DNA of 7,306 nucleotides, taken from positions 1-7,306 of the forward strand of contig JARJFC010000107.1 of assembly GCA_029310945.1 (NCBI GenBank), in the 5' to 3' direction. Made by a program: the position numbers and the translations under genes. The notes under the pieces are model-generated. The model did not search any database and was not told where the DNA came from. It was given only the letters and a program-made list of their open reading frames with translations. Positions 1-6,011 of this stretch are shown here, in pieces; positions within the stretch are counted from its first letter, which is position 1; every line of letters starts with the position of its first letter. This DNA is from Leptospira sp. 96542. Lineage in GTDB: Bacteria > Spirochaetota > Leptospiria > Leptospirales > Leptospiraceae.

Positions 1-45
1 GAGACCTTCGGCCAACTGGACGAGTTGCTGCCCACCTTGGGCTGA
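1..45 (+). CDS. C-terminal end of an unidentified rightward gene (partial)
   Basis: The window opens inside a reading frame that ends in TGA at 43-45 and encodes ETFGQLDELLPTLG. Thirteen of its 14 sense codons end in G or C, as expected of a real gene in this GC-rich DNA. A terminator-like hairpin follows at a sensible distance. The gene would converge on the leftward hydro-lyase operon. Fourteen residues are too few to name a family, so no function is proposed. The call rests on codon bias, the stop codon and the hairpin only. Confidence 0.5.
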   Translation, partial: ETFGQLDELLPTLG

Positions 46-54
46 AGCGCAGTC

Positions 55-92
55 GGTCGGCCCCGCCTGCCGATCCCGCGGCCGGCTTTCTT
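55..92 (+). terminator. Possible rho-independent terminator
   Basis: GGTCGGCC (55-62) pairs with GGCCGGCT (80-87) through six Watson-Crick and two G-U pairs, across a 17-nt loop. It is followed by an interrupted T tract, TTTCTT (87-92). It lies ten bases after the stop of the rightward partial gene, so it would end that transcript. Read leftward it has no T tract, so it is not a good terminator for the hydro-lyase operon. The long loop and broken T run make this moderate evidence only. Confidence 0.4.
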
Positions 93-121
93 GTCCGCTG
101 CGTAGATCGCGACGCCTGCCC

Positions 122-724
122 CTAGGGCAAGAGGGGTGCGGCCCGCGCTTCCAGCAGTCGCGCCGTGGCCCGCGTCCGCAGCTGTTCGTACAGGCTGTTG
201 CCATGCGCGTCAATGGCCACGGTGGCCGGGCCGAGTTCCCGCACCTCCAGCGTCAGCAGGCGGAACTGCGCGATCTCCTCCGGCCAGTGCACGGACACGA
301 CGCGGCGGATCGCCTGCGACAGCAGCGTGCAGCCACCGCCCAGAAAAGACAGGTAGGCGCAACCCTGCCGCTGCAAGGTCAGCACGCTGGCTTCGTCCAG
401 GCCGCCCTTGCCGCCGACCAGACGCAGGCCCGCGCCTTCCACCAGGCGCGGCATGTAGGCGTTGTAGCGCGTGCTGGTGGTCGGGTTCAAGTACAGGGCC
501 TCCAGGCTGCCGTCCGGGCGCTCGCGGTTGTAGCAGCTCAGGTGCATGAAGGCGCCATCGCGCAGGTCCACCGGCAAGGCCTGGCCCGCGTCCAGCAGCT
601 CGGCCATGCGCCGATGCGTGGGCAGGCCGATGCTCATGGTCACGTGGCCACTGAGCGTGACCATTTCGCCCAGTTCCAGACCCTCGACGTCGGCACGCGA
701 CAGGGGCAGGGTCAGGTGTTTCAT
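122..724 (-). CDS. Fe-S hydro-lyase, beta subunit (tartrate dehydratase beta / class I fumarase C-terminal type)
   Basis: This 200-residue protein matches the usual length of the small subunit of two-subunit class I hydro-lyases (TtdB type, equivalent to the FumA C-terminal domain). These enzymes reversibly add or remove water on hydroxy-dicarboxylates. Visible family signatures are PTTSTR (81-86), GGKGGL (104-109), a glycine-rich stretch near 129-131, and the closing block GPATVAIDAHGNSLYE (165-180). The start has a good ribosome-binding site overlapping the alpha stop codon. It is the last gene of the operon, ten bases after its partner, so the two should form one complex in the cytosol. 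One difference stands out: the N-terminal block usually written RDxAHKR reads SIGLPTHRR here (31-39), keeping the His (37) but not the Arg-Asp. Family is confident; the substrate is not, and tartrate or fumarate should not be assumed. Confidence 0.88.
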   Translation of the reverse strand: MKHLTLPLSRADVEGLELGEMVTLSGHVTMSIGLPTHRRMAELLDAGQALPVDLRDGAFMHLSCYNRERPDGSLEALYLNPTTSTRYNAYMPRLVEGAGLRLVGGKGGLDEASVLTLQRQGCAYLSFLGGGCTLLSQAIRRVVSVHWPEEIAQFRLLTLEVRELGPATVAIDAHGNSLYEQLRTRATARLLEARAAPLLP

Positions 725-730
725 GACAGG

Positions 731-736
731 CCCCTC
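731..736 (-). promoter_or_regulatory. Ribosome-binding site of the hydro-lyase beta subunit
   Basis: On the minus strand GAGGGG lies six bases before the beta ATG and overlaps the TGA of the alpha gene. This fixes the beta start and suggests translational coupling, giving equal amounts of the two subunits. Confidence 0.6.
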
Positions 737-1613
737 ATTCGATGCGCTCCACCCGGCCGTCGTGGTGGAGGCGCGCGCGCGTGCGGCGGTTGATCCAGCA
801 GTTCAGGTTCACCACCACCGGCACGAAACCGTGCGAGGCCGCGTAATCGACGTGCACCGCCATCGCGGTGGTGTCGCCGCCGGTGCCCATGGGGCCGAAG
901 CCCAGCCCGTTGATGGCGCGCAGCAGGCGCTCTTCCATGCCCGCCAGCAGCGGATCGGGGTTCGCGCTGCCCTTTTTCCCCACAGGACGCAGCACGGCCT
1001 CCTTGGCCAGGCGCGCGGCGTAATCGAGCGTGCCACCGATGCCCACGCCGACGACGATGGGCGGGCAGGCCTGCGAGCCGGCGTTCAGCACGGTGTCGAG
1101 CACGTAGGCCTCGATCTCTTGCGTCGTGGGATAAACGAAGTTGGTCGAAGCCTCCCAGCGGCCCGTGCCCATGGCCTTGGGCGCGCAGGTGATGTCCACG
1201 TAGTCCGCGTCGTCGATCACGTCAAAGCTGATGATGGGCATGTCCTTGCCCGCATGGCCGCGCACGTGCGTGAGCGGGTGCGTCACCATCTTGAGGATGG
1301 GCGGGTCGCTGCGCGCGGCCATGCGCGCGAAACCGTCCACGATGGCCTGGCGCACCGGTCCATCGAAGACGACCCGCGTGCCGATCTTCACGCTGTAGGT
1401 CGGGATGCCGACGTCGGAGCACACCAGGCCGCCCGTACGCTGCGCCGTGTCCGCGCTCTGCAGCATGATGGTCAGGGTTTTGCGGCCGGTGGCGTTGGTC
1501 TCGCGCGGCGCGGCGGCGGCCAGCGCCGCCCGGGTGTCGTCCGGGATCTTCTTGAGCGACCACTCGTACAGGTCCGCGGTGAGCTGGGTGATCTGCTCGC
1601 GGGTGATGGCCAT
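735..1613 (-). CDS. Fe-S hydro-lyase, alpha subunit (tartrate dehydratase alpha / class I fumarase N-terminal type)
   Basis: This 292-residue protein is the catalytic, cluster-bearing subunit of a class I (oxygen-sensitive, 4Fe-4S) hydro-lyase, related to TtdA and the FumA N-terminal domain. Three well-spaced cysteines fit the cluster ligands: Cys65 in GGLVCSDVGIPTYSVKIG, Cys183 in NAGSQACPPIVVGVGIGGT, and Cys272 in VNLNCWINRR. Also typical are HPLTHVRGH (112-120) and NGLGFGPMGTGGDTTAMAVH (235-254). The ATG at 1613 is chosen because AGAAGG lies eight bases upstream. The frame stays open to 1721, but that extension is Arg/Pro-rich and overlaps the cupin gene. The lysine/glycine loop usually read as KGGGSEN is KAMGTGRWEAS here (146-156), and an extra Cys143 sits just before it, so this is a divergent subfamily. 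With the beta subunit it probably hydrates an unsaturated oxo-acid made earlier in the operon's pathway; that role is inferred. Confidence 0.88.
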   Translation of the reverse strand: MAITREQITQLTADLYEWSLKKIPDDTRAALAAAAPRETNATGRKTLTIMLQSADTAQRTGGLVCSDVGIPTYSVKIGTRVVFDGPVRQAIVDGFARMAARSDPPILKMVTHPLTHVRGHAGKDMPIISFDVIDDADYVDITCAPKAMGTGRWEASTNFVYPTTQEIEAYVLDTVLNAGSQACPPIVVGVGIGGTLDYAARLAKEAVLRPVGKKGSANPDPLLAGMEERLLRAINGLGFGPMGTGGDTTAMAVHVDYAASHGFVPVVVNLNCWINRRTRARLHHDGRVERIE

Positions 1614-1621
1614 GGCTTCAG

Positions 1622-1627
1622 CCTTCT
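1622..1627 (-). promoter_or_regulatory. Ribosome-binding site that fixes the alpha-subunit start
   Basis: AGAAGG on the minus strand, eight bases before the ATG at 1613. It supports this start over the longer open frame reaching 1721. It lies in the 49-bp gap after the cupin gene, which holds no other recognisable signal. Confidence 0.55.
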
Positions 1628-1662
1628 GGTCTGGATCGCGCTGCGCCCTGGCCGCTTCGGGC

Positions 1663-2529
1663 TCAGGCCGCCGGCAGCGGGTAGTCCTTCTCGTTGGCCA
1701 CCTTGCCGGGCTTGCTGGCAAAGTCCAAACGCGGCGGCGCGAAGATGTCCAGCAGCCAGGCGCCGCCGTCGTTCAGGTTGCGGCTGGTGTGGACCACCTT
1801 GGGCGGAATCACGGTCAGCGAGGGGCTGCCCACCTCGATGTGCTCGTCCTCGCGCCAGGCGGTCATGTCGGGCACCCAGGGGTAACGCATATGGTGCACC
1901 CACTGCCCTTGCAGCGCGAGCGAGCCTTGCTCGAAGTCCACGTGCGAGTGCGGGCTGAGCTTGCGCACGTCGCGCGCCACCATGCGCGGCGTCATGATGT
2001 TGAGCATCAGGTTGGTGCTGCGGAAGATGCGCATATTGCTGTCGGCCTGCGTGTGCTGCGCCAGCGCGTAGCTGCGCAGCTTGAAGCCATCGGCGGGCGT
2101 GGGCCAGGGCAGCAGCGGCGCCACGTCGGGCGTGGCCTCGGCATAGTCGGCCGCGTTGCCGGCCTGGGCCATCAAGTCCTGCGCCAGGTGGGAATACAGG
2201 CACACGACCTGGCCCGCGCCCTGCAGCACGATCTCGCTGTCGCCGGGCGGCACGATGGTCAGCGAATCGGGACCAGCTTGCAGCGTCTCGCCGCCCGCGC
2301 GGAAGGTGGCGCCGCTCTCGGGCAGGAACACCATGTACTCGTCCGGCTGGCCACGGCGTGCGATGCACGCGCCGGCCTGCGCGTCGGTCACGGTGACGAC
2401 GAAGTTGGCGCCGCGCGCGACCCAGGTGGGCGCGGTCGCCTCAGCGATCTGCGGGGCCTGGTCGTGCCAGCGCGCGACCGAGGCGGGACGGAGGGTGGAT
2501 GCGGAAGCGGTGGGTGTGGGGGTGCTCAT
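1663..2529 (-). CDS. Bicupin protein with one intact metal site
   Basis: This 288-residue protein has two cupin-like halves, roughly 40-115 and 165-265. The second half carries the metal-binding pattern: His194 and His196 (PHSH), Glu200 (DFEQG), then His247 in IPPKVVHTSRN. The first half keeps the cupin fold pattern (DEYMVFLPESG near 63-73, IVPPGD at 92-97) but lacks HxH, so it is probably structural. Cupins of this kind include ring-cleaving dioxygenases and sugar or uronate isomerases, and the sequence does not decide between these. The start overlaps the aldolase stop by 4 bp (ATGA) and has a strong AGGAGA site seven bases upstream. Its place inside an aldolase/hydratase operon suggests a catalytic step on the same substrate. 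No signal peptide is visible, so it should be cytosolic. The fold is fairly certain; the reaction is unknown. Confidence 0.75.
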   Translation of the reverse strand: MSTPTPTASASTLRPASVARWHDQAPQIAEATAPTWVARGANFVVTVTDAQAGACIARRGQPDEYMVFLPESGATFRAGGETLQAGPDSLTIVPPGDSEIVLQGAGQVVCLYSHLAQDLMAQAGNAADYAEATPDVAPLLPWPTPADGFKLRSYALAQHTQADSNMRIFRSTNLMLNIMTPRMVARDVRKLSPHSHVDFEQGSLALQGQWVHHMRYPWVPDMTAWREDEHIEVGSPSLTVIPPKVVHTSRNLNDGGAWLLDIFAPPRLDFASKPGKVANEKDYPLPAA

Positions 2530-3281
2530 GACGATGTCTCCTGGGTACGGGCGCGGGCCGTCGCCTGCGCCGCCTGGCGCAACAGCGACTGGTCCGAACC
2601 CTGGATGAACCAGCTCACGCCCAGCGCGCGGTACTTCTCGCGCTCGGCCGTGCTGCCGACGAACATGCCGGCGGTCTTGCCGGCAGCCAGCGCCGCCCGA
2701 ATCACGCCTTCCGTGGCCGTGCTCACGCGCGGGTCCTGCGCGTTGTCCAGGCCCATGGACAGCGCCAGGTCGGCGCGGCCGATGAAGAGCACGTCCACGC
2801 CCGGCACGGCGGCGATGCGCGCCGCGTTCTCCACGGCGGCCACGCTCTCGATCTGACAGGCCACGATGCTGCGGTCCCCATGCGCGATGGCCTGCTTCAT
2901 GCCCAGCGCGCCGTAACCGGCTGCGCGCGGCGAACTGGAATACCCGCGGTCACCGCCCACGTAGCGGCAATGCGCCACCGCCGCGCGGGCGTCCTGCTCG
3001 GTGTCCACGTGCGGCACCAGCACGCCCGTGGCGCCCAGGTCGAGGACGGACAGCAGGCAGGCCGCCGTGTGCTCGGCCACCCGCACGAACAGCGGCAGTT
3101 GGGCGGCGCGGCCTGCGAGCAGCGCAAGATCGAGCGCAGCGCGATCAAAAGGGGCGTGCTCCGCGTCGAGCACGGCGAAATCCAGGCCGCTGCCGCCGAG
3201 GATCTCGATGACCTGGGGCGAGGTGGTCTTGACGAAGGTACCGACGTGGTGGTCCGCACCCTGGGGGAGTGAATAGCTCAT
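2526..3281 (-). CDS. HpcH/HpaI family class II aldolase
   Basis: At 251 residues this is the standard length for metal-dependent pyruvate aldolases such as HpaI and RhmA. These cleave 4-hydroxy-2-oxo acids to pyruvate (or oxaloacetate) and an aldehyde or oxo-acid. Recognisable features are GTFVKTTSPQVIEILGGSG (14-32), the catalytic-His block DAEHAPFD with His42, substrate Arg67 (LFVRV), VPHVDTEQDA (89-98), the metal ligand Glu145 (CQIES), and the second ligand Asp171 in FIGRADLALSMG. All key residues are present, so it should be active. The usual GPADL reads GRADL, with Arg169 replacing Pro, and the loop SSSPRAAGYG (115-124) differs from HpaI itself; both are near the substrate side. It overlaps its neighbours on both sides by 4 bp (ATGA). 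It probably performs the final carbon-carbon cleavage of the operon's pathway; the exact substrate cannot be read. Confidence 0.9.
   Translation of the reverse strand: MSYSLPQGADHHVGTFVKTTSPQVIEILGGSGLDFAVLDAEHAPFDRAALDLALLAGRAAQLPLFVRVAEHTAACLLSVLDLGATGVLVPHVDTEQDARAAVAHCRYVGGDRGYSSSPRAAGYGALGMKQAIAHGDRSIVACQIESVAAVENAARIAAVPGVDVLFIGRADLALSMGLDNAQDPRVSTATEGVIRAALAAGKTAGMFVGSTAEREKYRALGVSWFIQGSDQSLLRQAAQATARARTQETSS
2537..2542 (-). promoter_or_regulatory. Ribosome-binding site of the cupin gene
   Basis: AGGAGA on the minus strand, seven bases before the cupin ATG and inside the last codons of the aldolase gene. It is the clearest Shine-Dalgarno sequence in the operon. It confirms the 4-bp overlapping start. 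Confidence 0.6.
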
Positions 3282-3943
3282 GCCTTGCTGCTCTGCGTCG
3301 TCGAAGGTTCAGGTTCACCCGGCGGGCGTTGCAGCGCCGGGCGATGGAAGGTCTCGCCCAGGGCCGCGTACCAGGGGCCGCCCAGGCGCGCGATCGGCCG
3401 CAGCTTCACGCTGTCCACATGGCGGCCGTCGTACACGGCGTCGGACAAGTGGAAGGCCAGCACCTCGCCGATGTACAGCGTGTTGAGGCCACGACCCAGC
3501 GCCACGGCCTGGTCCAGCTTGCATTCCAGGTGGATGGGCGACGCGGCGATGCGCGGCACCGGCGTGGCAATGCCCGGCAACAATTCGATGCCCAGGGCCT
3601 CGGGCTCGCTGACCTCGGGCGGGTAGTCCGCGCCGCAGCGGTGCAGGATCTCCATCACGTCCTCGGTGGCCACGTTCACGCAGAACCAGCCGGTGTCGCG
3701 GATGTTGCGCGCGGTGTCCTTCAGCTCGCCCAGCCGGGTGCCGATGTTCACCGCCACCATGGGCGGGCTGTGCGCCACGTAGTTGTAGGAGCTGAAAGGC
3801 GCGGCGTTCACGCGGCCGTCGCGGTCGACGGTGGTGATCCAAGCGACCGGACGCGGCACCACCACCCCGCAGATGAGGCGGTAGGCCGTGGCCGTGTCCA
3901 TGCCCTCGGCGGTCACGGTGGTGTAGCGGTGCGATGCGGTCAT
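3278..3943 (-). CDS. Flavin reductase-like FMN-binding split-barrel protein
   Basis: This 221-residue protein matches the flavin reductase domain family (COG1853, DIM6/NTAB type). Signs are RPVAWITTVDRDGRVNAAPFSSYN (28-51), SPPMVAVNIG (57-66), and the turn RNIRDTGWFCVNV (76-88). Further on are a conserved SPIHLECKLDQ (138-148) and the ending RPIARLGGPWYAALGE (188-203). Family members reduce FMN with NAD(P)H for a partner monooxygenase, or use bound FMN themselves. No two-component monooxygenase lies in the window, so a partner must be elsewhere or the protein has another role. The start is the ATG at 3943, overlapping the amidohydrolase stop (ATGA) with AAGG seven bases upstream. The frame is open further upstream to 4180, but that part is Arg-rich and lies inside the amidohydrolase gene. 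The final 20 residues are Pro/Ser-rich and unlikely to be structured. Confidence 0.85.
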   Translation of the reverse strand: MTASHRYTTVTAEGMDTATAYRLICGVVVPRPVAWITTVDRDGRVNAAPFSSYNYVAHSPPMVAVNIGTRLGELKDTARNIRDTGWFCVNVATEDVMEILHRCGADYPPEVSEPEALGIELLPGIATPVPRIAASPIHLECKLDQAVALGRGLNTLYIGEVLAFHLSDAVYDGRHVDSVKLRPIARLGGPWYAALGETFHRPALQRPPGEPEPSTTQSSKA

Positions 3944-4887
3944 GCGCCGGCCTTGTTCCCGTGCCCGCCCTTGACGAACACGCGCCGCCCCGTGTCGTGC
4001 CAGACCGCGCGCTGCTCGGCCGGCGTCAGCAGGTCGGACGCGTCGATCATGCGCTGCACCATGTCCTTGTAGGTGCCGGACGAGGTGCCGATGTCGGAGC
4101 CCCACATCACATGGTCGGCGCCGAACAGATCCACCGCGCGGCGCAGCACCTGGTTGGCCGGAAAACCTTCCTCGCGGCAATGGTCGAGGTTGATCGAGGT
4201 GAACTTGAAGAAGATGCGCTCGCGGCCGGCCAGGGTTTCCCAGCGCTCGTCGATACCGAAATGTTCACCGTCGTGCAGCTCGGGCTCCAGCAAATGGTCC
4301 AGCACGATGCGCGCGTTCGGGTAACGCTCCGACAGTTCGATGATGGCCGGGATCGACGGCCCGCCCCCGCCCTGCGCCAGCACCTCCAGGTCCATCACCA
4401 GGCCGGCCTCGTTGATGACCTCCCAGCTTTTGAGCGCCTGCGGCGAATTCAGCCAAGGCATGCTGCCGTCGGGTTTACGGCCACCGAAGAGGCGCAGGCC
4501 GGCCAGGCCATGGTCGCGCACCCAGCGCCGCACGAGGTCCGGCGTGACCGGGTCCTCGGCGTCGAGGATGACCACGGCCGAGAAGATGTCCGGGTGCGCG
4601 TCGGAAGAATCGAGGATGTAGCTGTTGTCGTAGCGGTAGACCATGCGCTTTTGCACGGCCACCGCGCCGTCGACGTTTTCCTCGCGCATCCAGCGCAGCA
4701 TGGGTTCGGCGTCGGGCACTTCGTTGATGGGGTTGGGGCCGTGGTGGCCACCGGGCCGACCGATCACGCCCGGCGGGCGGTAGGGCGCATCGGCGGCGCG
4801 CTGCATGGGGTTGCGCGGGTAACGGGTCTGGTCATGTGCGACCAGGTGGGCATGGGAATCGAACAGCAAGGGGGCGGGGGAAGGCAT
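3940..4887 (-). CDS. Amidohydrolase-family TIM-barrel metal-dependent hydrolase (LigI/COG3618-like)
   Basis: This 315-residue protein belongs to the amidohydrolase 2 group that includes 2-pyrone-4,6-dicarboxylate lactonase (LigI) and other lactone hydrolases. The metal-site pattern is visible: His12-x-His14 in FDSHAHL on strand 1, the GLRLFGG block (130-136) on a middle strand, His198 in RIVLDHLLEPE, and the catalytic Asp265 in HVMWGSDIGTS. Members hydrolyse cyclic esters or amides, or decarboxylate aromatic acids, in the cytosol. It is first in the six-gene operon and overlaps the next gene by 4 bp. The ATG at 4887 is preferred over an in-frame TTG at 4911, because purine-rich AGAGACGAGA lies ahead of the ATG and nothing suitable precedes the TTG. 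In this context lactone opening upstream of hydration and aldol cleavage is the natural guess. The substrate is not determined. Confidence 0.85.
   Translation of the reverse strand: MPSPAPLLFDSHAHLVAHDQTRYPRNPMQRAADAPYRPPGVIGRPGGHHGPNPINEVPDAEPMLRWMREENVDGAVAVQKRMVYRYDNSYILDSSDAHPDIFSAVVILDAEDPVTPDLVRRWVRDHGLAGLRLFGGRKPDGSMPWLNSPQALKSWEVINEAGLVMDLEVLAQGGGGPSIPAIIELSERYPNARIVLDHLLEPELHDGEHFGIDERWETLAGRERIFFKFTSINLDHCREEGFPANQVLRRAVDLFGADHVMWGSDIGTSSGTYKDMVQRMIDASDLLTPAEQRAVWHDTGRRVFVKGGHGNKAGA
3951..3954 (-). promoter_or_regulatory. Ribosome-binding site of the flavin-reductase-like gene
   Basis: AAGG on the minus strand, seven bases before the ATG at 3943 and within the end of the amidohydrolase gene. 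It is short, but it supports this start over the upstream open frame. Coupling through the ATGA overlap probably also helps initiation. Confidence 0.4.
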
Positions 4888-4934
4888 CGTGTGTCTCGTC
4901 TCTGTGCGCAAGGGGATGCGCGGGTCTGCGTTGT

Positions 4935-4963
4935 CAGGCCCCCATCATGGGCGTTGCGGCCTG
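4935..4963 (-). repeat. Nested inverted repeat in the operon leader
   Basis: CAGGCC (4935-4940) and GGCCTG (4958-4963) are perfect inverted repeats 17 bases apart. Inside them lies a second palindrome, CCCAT-C-ATGGG (4941-4951). The structure would form in the RNA leader about 50-75 bases before the first operon gene, or serve as a DNA site. There is no T tract, so it is not an ordinary terminator. Confidence 0.3.
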
Positions 4964-4987
4964 CTGCGCCAAGGCCAGTTTCGGGAC

Positions 4988-5004
4988 ATTCCGTCGCGCG
5001 GAAT
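4988..5004. promoter_or_regulatory. Candidate IclR-family operator upstream of the six-gene operon
   Basis: A perfect 17-bp interrupted palindrome, ATTCCG-TCGCG-CGGAAT, lies 100 bases before the amidohydrolase start and 96 bases after the iclR stop. A nearly identical palindrome lies before the dehydrogenase gene (7115-7129). IclR-family proteins bind palindromes of about this size as dimers. The neighbouring regulator is the obvious candidate. No convincing sigma-70 promoter is recognisable beside it, which would fit an activator-dependent promoter. Confidence 0.6.
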
Positions 5005-5045
5005 ACGAGGGCAGATCACGCAGCACGGCACAGCCGCGCGGGCAA

Positions 5046-5061
5046 GGCCAGCGGCCTGGCC
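5046..5061 (-). repeat. GC-rich hairpin after iclR
   Basis: GGCCAG and CTGGCC form a perfect 6-bp stem with a 4-base loop, 39 bases after the iclR stop codon. It may slow or end the iclR transcript, but no run of U follows it, so a rho-independent terminator cannot be claimed. The rest of the 213-bp gap (4888-5100) holds the candidate operator and the leader repeat; no gene was found in it. Confidence 0.3.
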
Positions 5062-5100
5062 GGGACGGTCAGAGCAACAAGAACAGGAAACGCGAAGGCT

Positions 5101-5868
5101 TCAGCCCGCCGTGGCGGCGAGCTGGCGCGAGATCTCGGCCGAGGCCTCCTGCAGCGGCGGCAGGAAGCGCGCGACGGCCTGCTCCGCGTCCAGCGCGGAG
5201 CTGAACCAGGTCAGGCCGATGGTGGCGACCACGCGCGTGTCTTCAAAAACGGGCACGGCGATGGTGGAGGATTCCGGCCGCACGCGCGGGTCACGCAGGG
5301 CATAACCGCGCTCGCGCACCTGGGCCAGCATGTGGCGGATGGACGCCTCCTGGCCGGCGATGGGCTCGCCACTGCTGCGCACCAGCAGGTCGATCAGCGC
5401 ATCCTGCTCGGTCGGCCCGCAGAAGGCCAGGAAGGCCCGGCCCAGGGCCTGGGTGACCAGGCTCAGGCGCATGTTGATGGTCGAATGAAAAAAGGACAGA
5501 GGCGAATGCGGGATGGTGCTGTAGCGCACGACCATGGCGTCGCCGTCGTGCACCGCCACCGCCACCGGCCACTTCAGTTCCTGCGTCAGCGCCTCGGCCG
5601 GCGCCGCCGCCGCTTCCACGATGCGCGGCTCGCTGTGGTAACCACTGGTCAGGGCCGTGACTTCGGAAGTCAGGTGATAAGCGCCATACTGTGGCGCGCG
5701 GCGCACCAGGCCATCGGCCTCCAGCGTCTGCAGCAGGCGCACGATGGTGGACTTGGGGATGGCCGTGTGCTTGTGGATGGCATCAACGGAGGAAACCGGC
5801 TGCCGGTTGAGCGCGCGCAGGATCTGCAGCGCCCGCAGCACGACGTTGACCGGACGGGGCGTGGGCAT
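5101..5868 (-). CDS. IclR-family transcriptional regulator, MhpR-like
   Basis: This 255-residue protein has the full IclR layout. An N-terminal winged helix-turn-helix (about 6-68) includes the recognition region AIPKSTIVRLLQTLEADGLV (36-55). The C-terminal effector domain (about 85-250) has the family marks ALGRAFLAFC (141-150), RERGYA (185-190) and STIAVPVFED (201-210). The block GDAMVVRYST...SPLSFFHST (109-130) and the LAFC ending strongly recall MhpR, the E. coli activator for phenylpropionate degradation genes, so the effector may be an aromatic or related acid. The ATG at 5868 is chosen because the protein starts in the normal place for the family. The open frame upstream loses coding bias, and no clear Shine-Dalgarno is seen. 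It probably controls the operon downstream and the dehydrogenase upstream through the matching palindromes. Activation or repression cannot be told from sequence. Confidence 0.9.
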   Translation of the reverse strand: MPTPRPVNVVLRALQILRALNRQPVSSVDAIHKHTAIPKSTIVRLLQTLEADGLVRRAPQYGAYHLTSEVTALTSGYHSEPRIVEAAAAPAEALTQELKWPVAVAVHDGDAMVVRYSTIPHSPLSFFHSTINMRLSLVTQALGRAFLAFCGPTEQDALIDLLVRSSGEPIAGQEASIRHMLAQVRERGYALRDPRVRPESSTIAVPVFEDTRVVATIGLTWFSSALDAEQAVARFLPPLQEASAEISRQLAATAG

Positions 5869-6011
5869 GGTGGCGGGCAGTGTAGCTTGGCGCTGCCCAG
5901 GCTCAGACTGCGCCTTCTGCCGCGCCCCCTTCCCCTCCTCCTTCACTTCCTCCCGCGCCTCTTCCACGCCCTCCCCCAGCACGGCCCCCAGGCCCCGCGC
6001 CGCCTCAGCCC
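5869..6011. other. Gap between dehydrogenase and iclR with a purine-rich transcript tract
   Basis: This 143-bp gap contains no gene. On the plus strand 50 of 57 bases at 5921-5977 are pyrimidines, so a leftward transcript would carry a purine-rich stretch with several GGAGG-like motifs about 45-105 bases before the iclR start. The stretch can be read as a Glu/Lys-rich extension of iclR, but it lacks an ATG and the codons nearest the iclR ATG (GCT, ACA, TCT, CCT) are not typical of this DNA. No operator palindrome and no terminator are seen, so iclR may be co-transcribed with the dehydrogenase. Confidence 0.45.

Noticed and set aside
546..2856. Plus-strand open frames of 470 and 483 codons (546-1958, 1405-2856)
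   Set aside because: Both are antisense to the clearly recognisable hydro-lyase, cupin and aldolase genes, and both have low-complexity His/Arg/Ala composition without motifs.
3944..4180. Longer N-terminus for the flavin-reductase-like protein
   Set aside because: This Arg-rich stretch is a shadow of the amidohydrolase gene. The ATG at 3943 has an AAGG site and the ATGA overlap seen repeatedly in this operon.
5659..5671. GACTTC-G-GAAGTC perfect palindrome
   Set aside because: It lies inside the iclR coding region, has a one-base centre, and its arms do not match the TTCCG-N5-CGGAA sites; probably chance.
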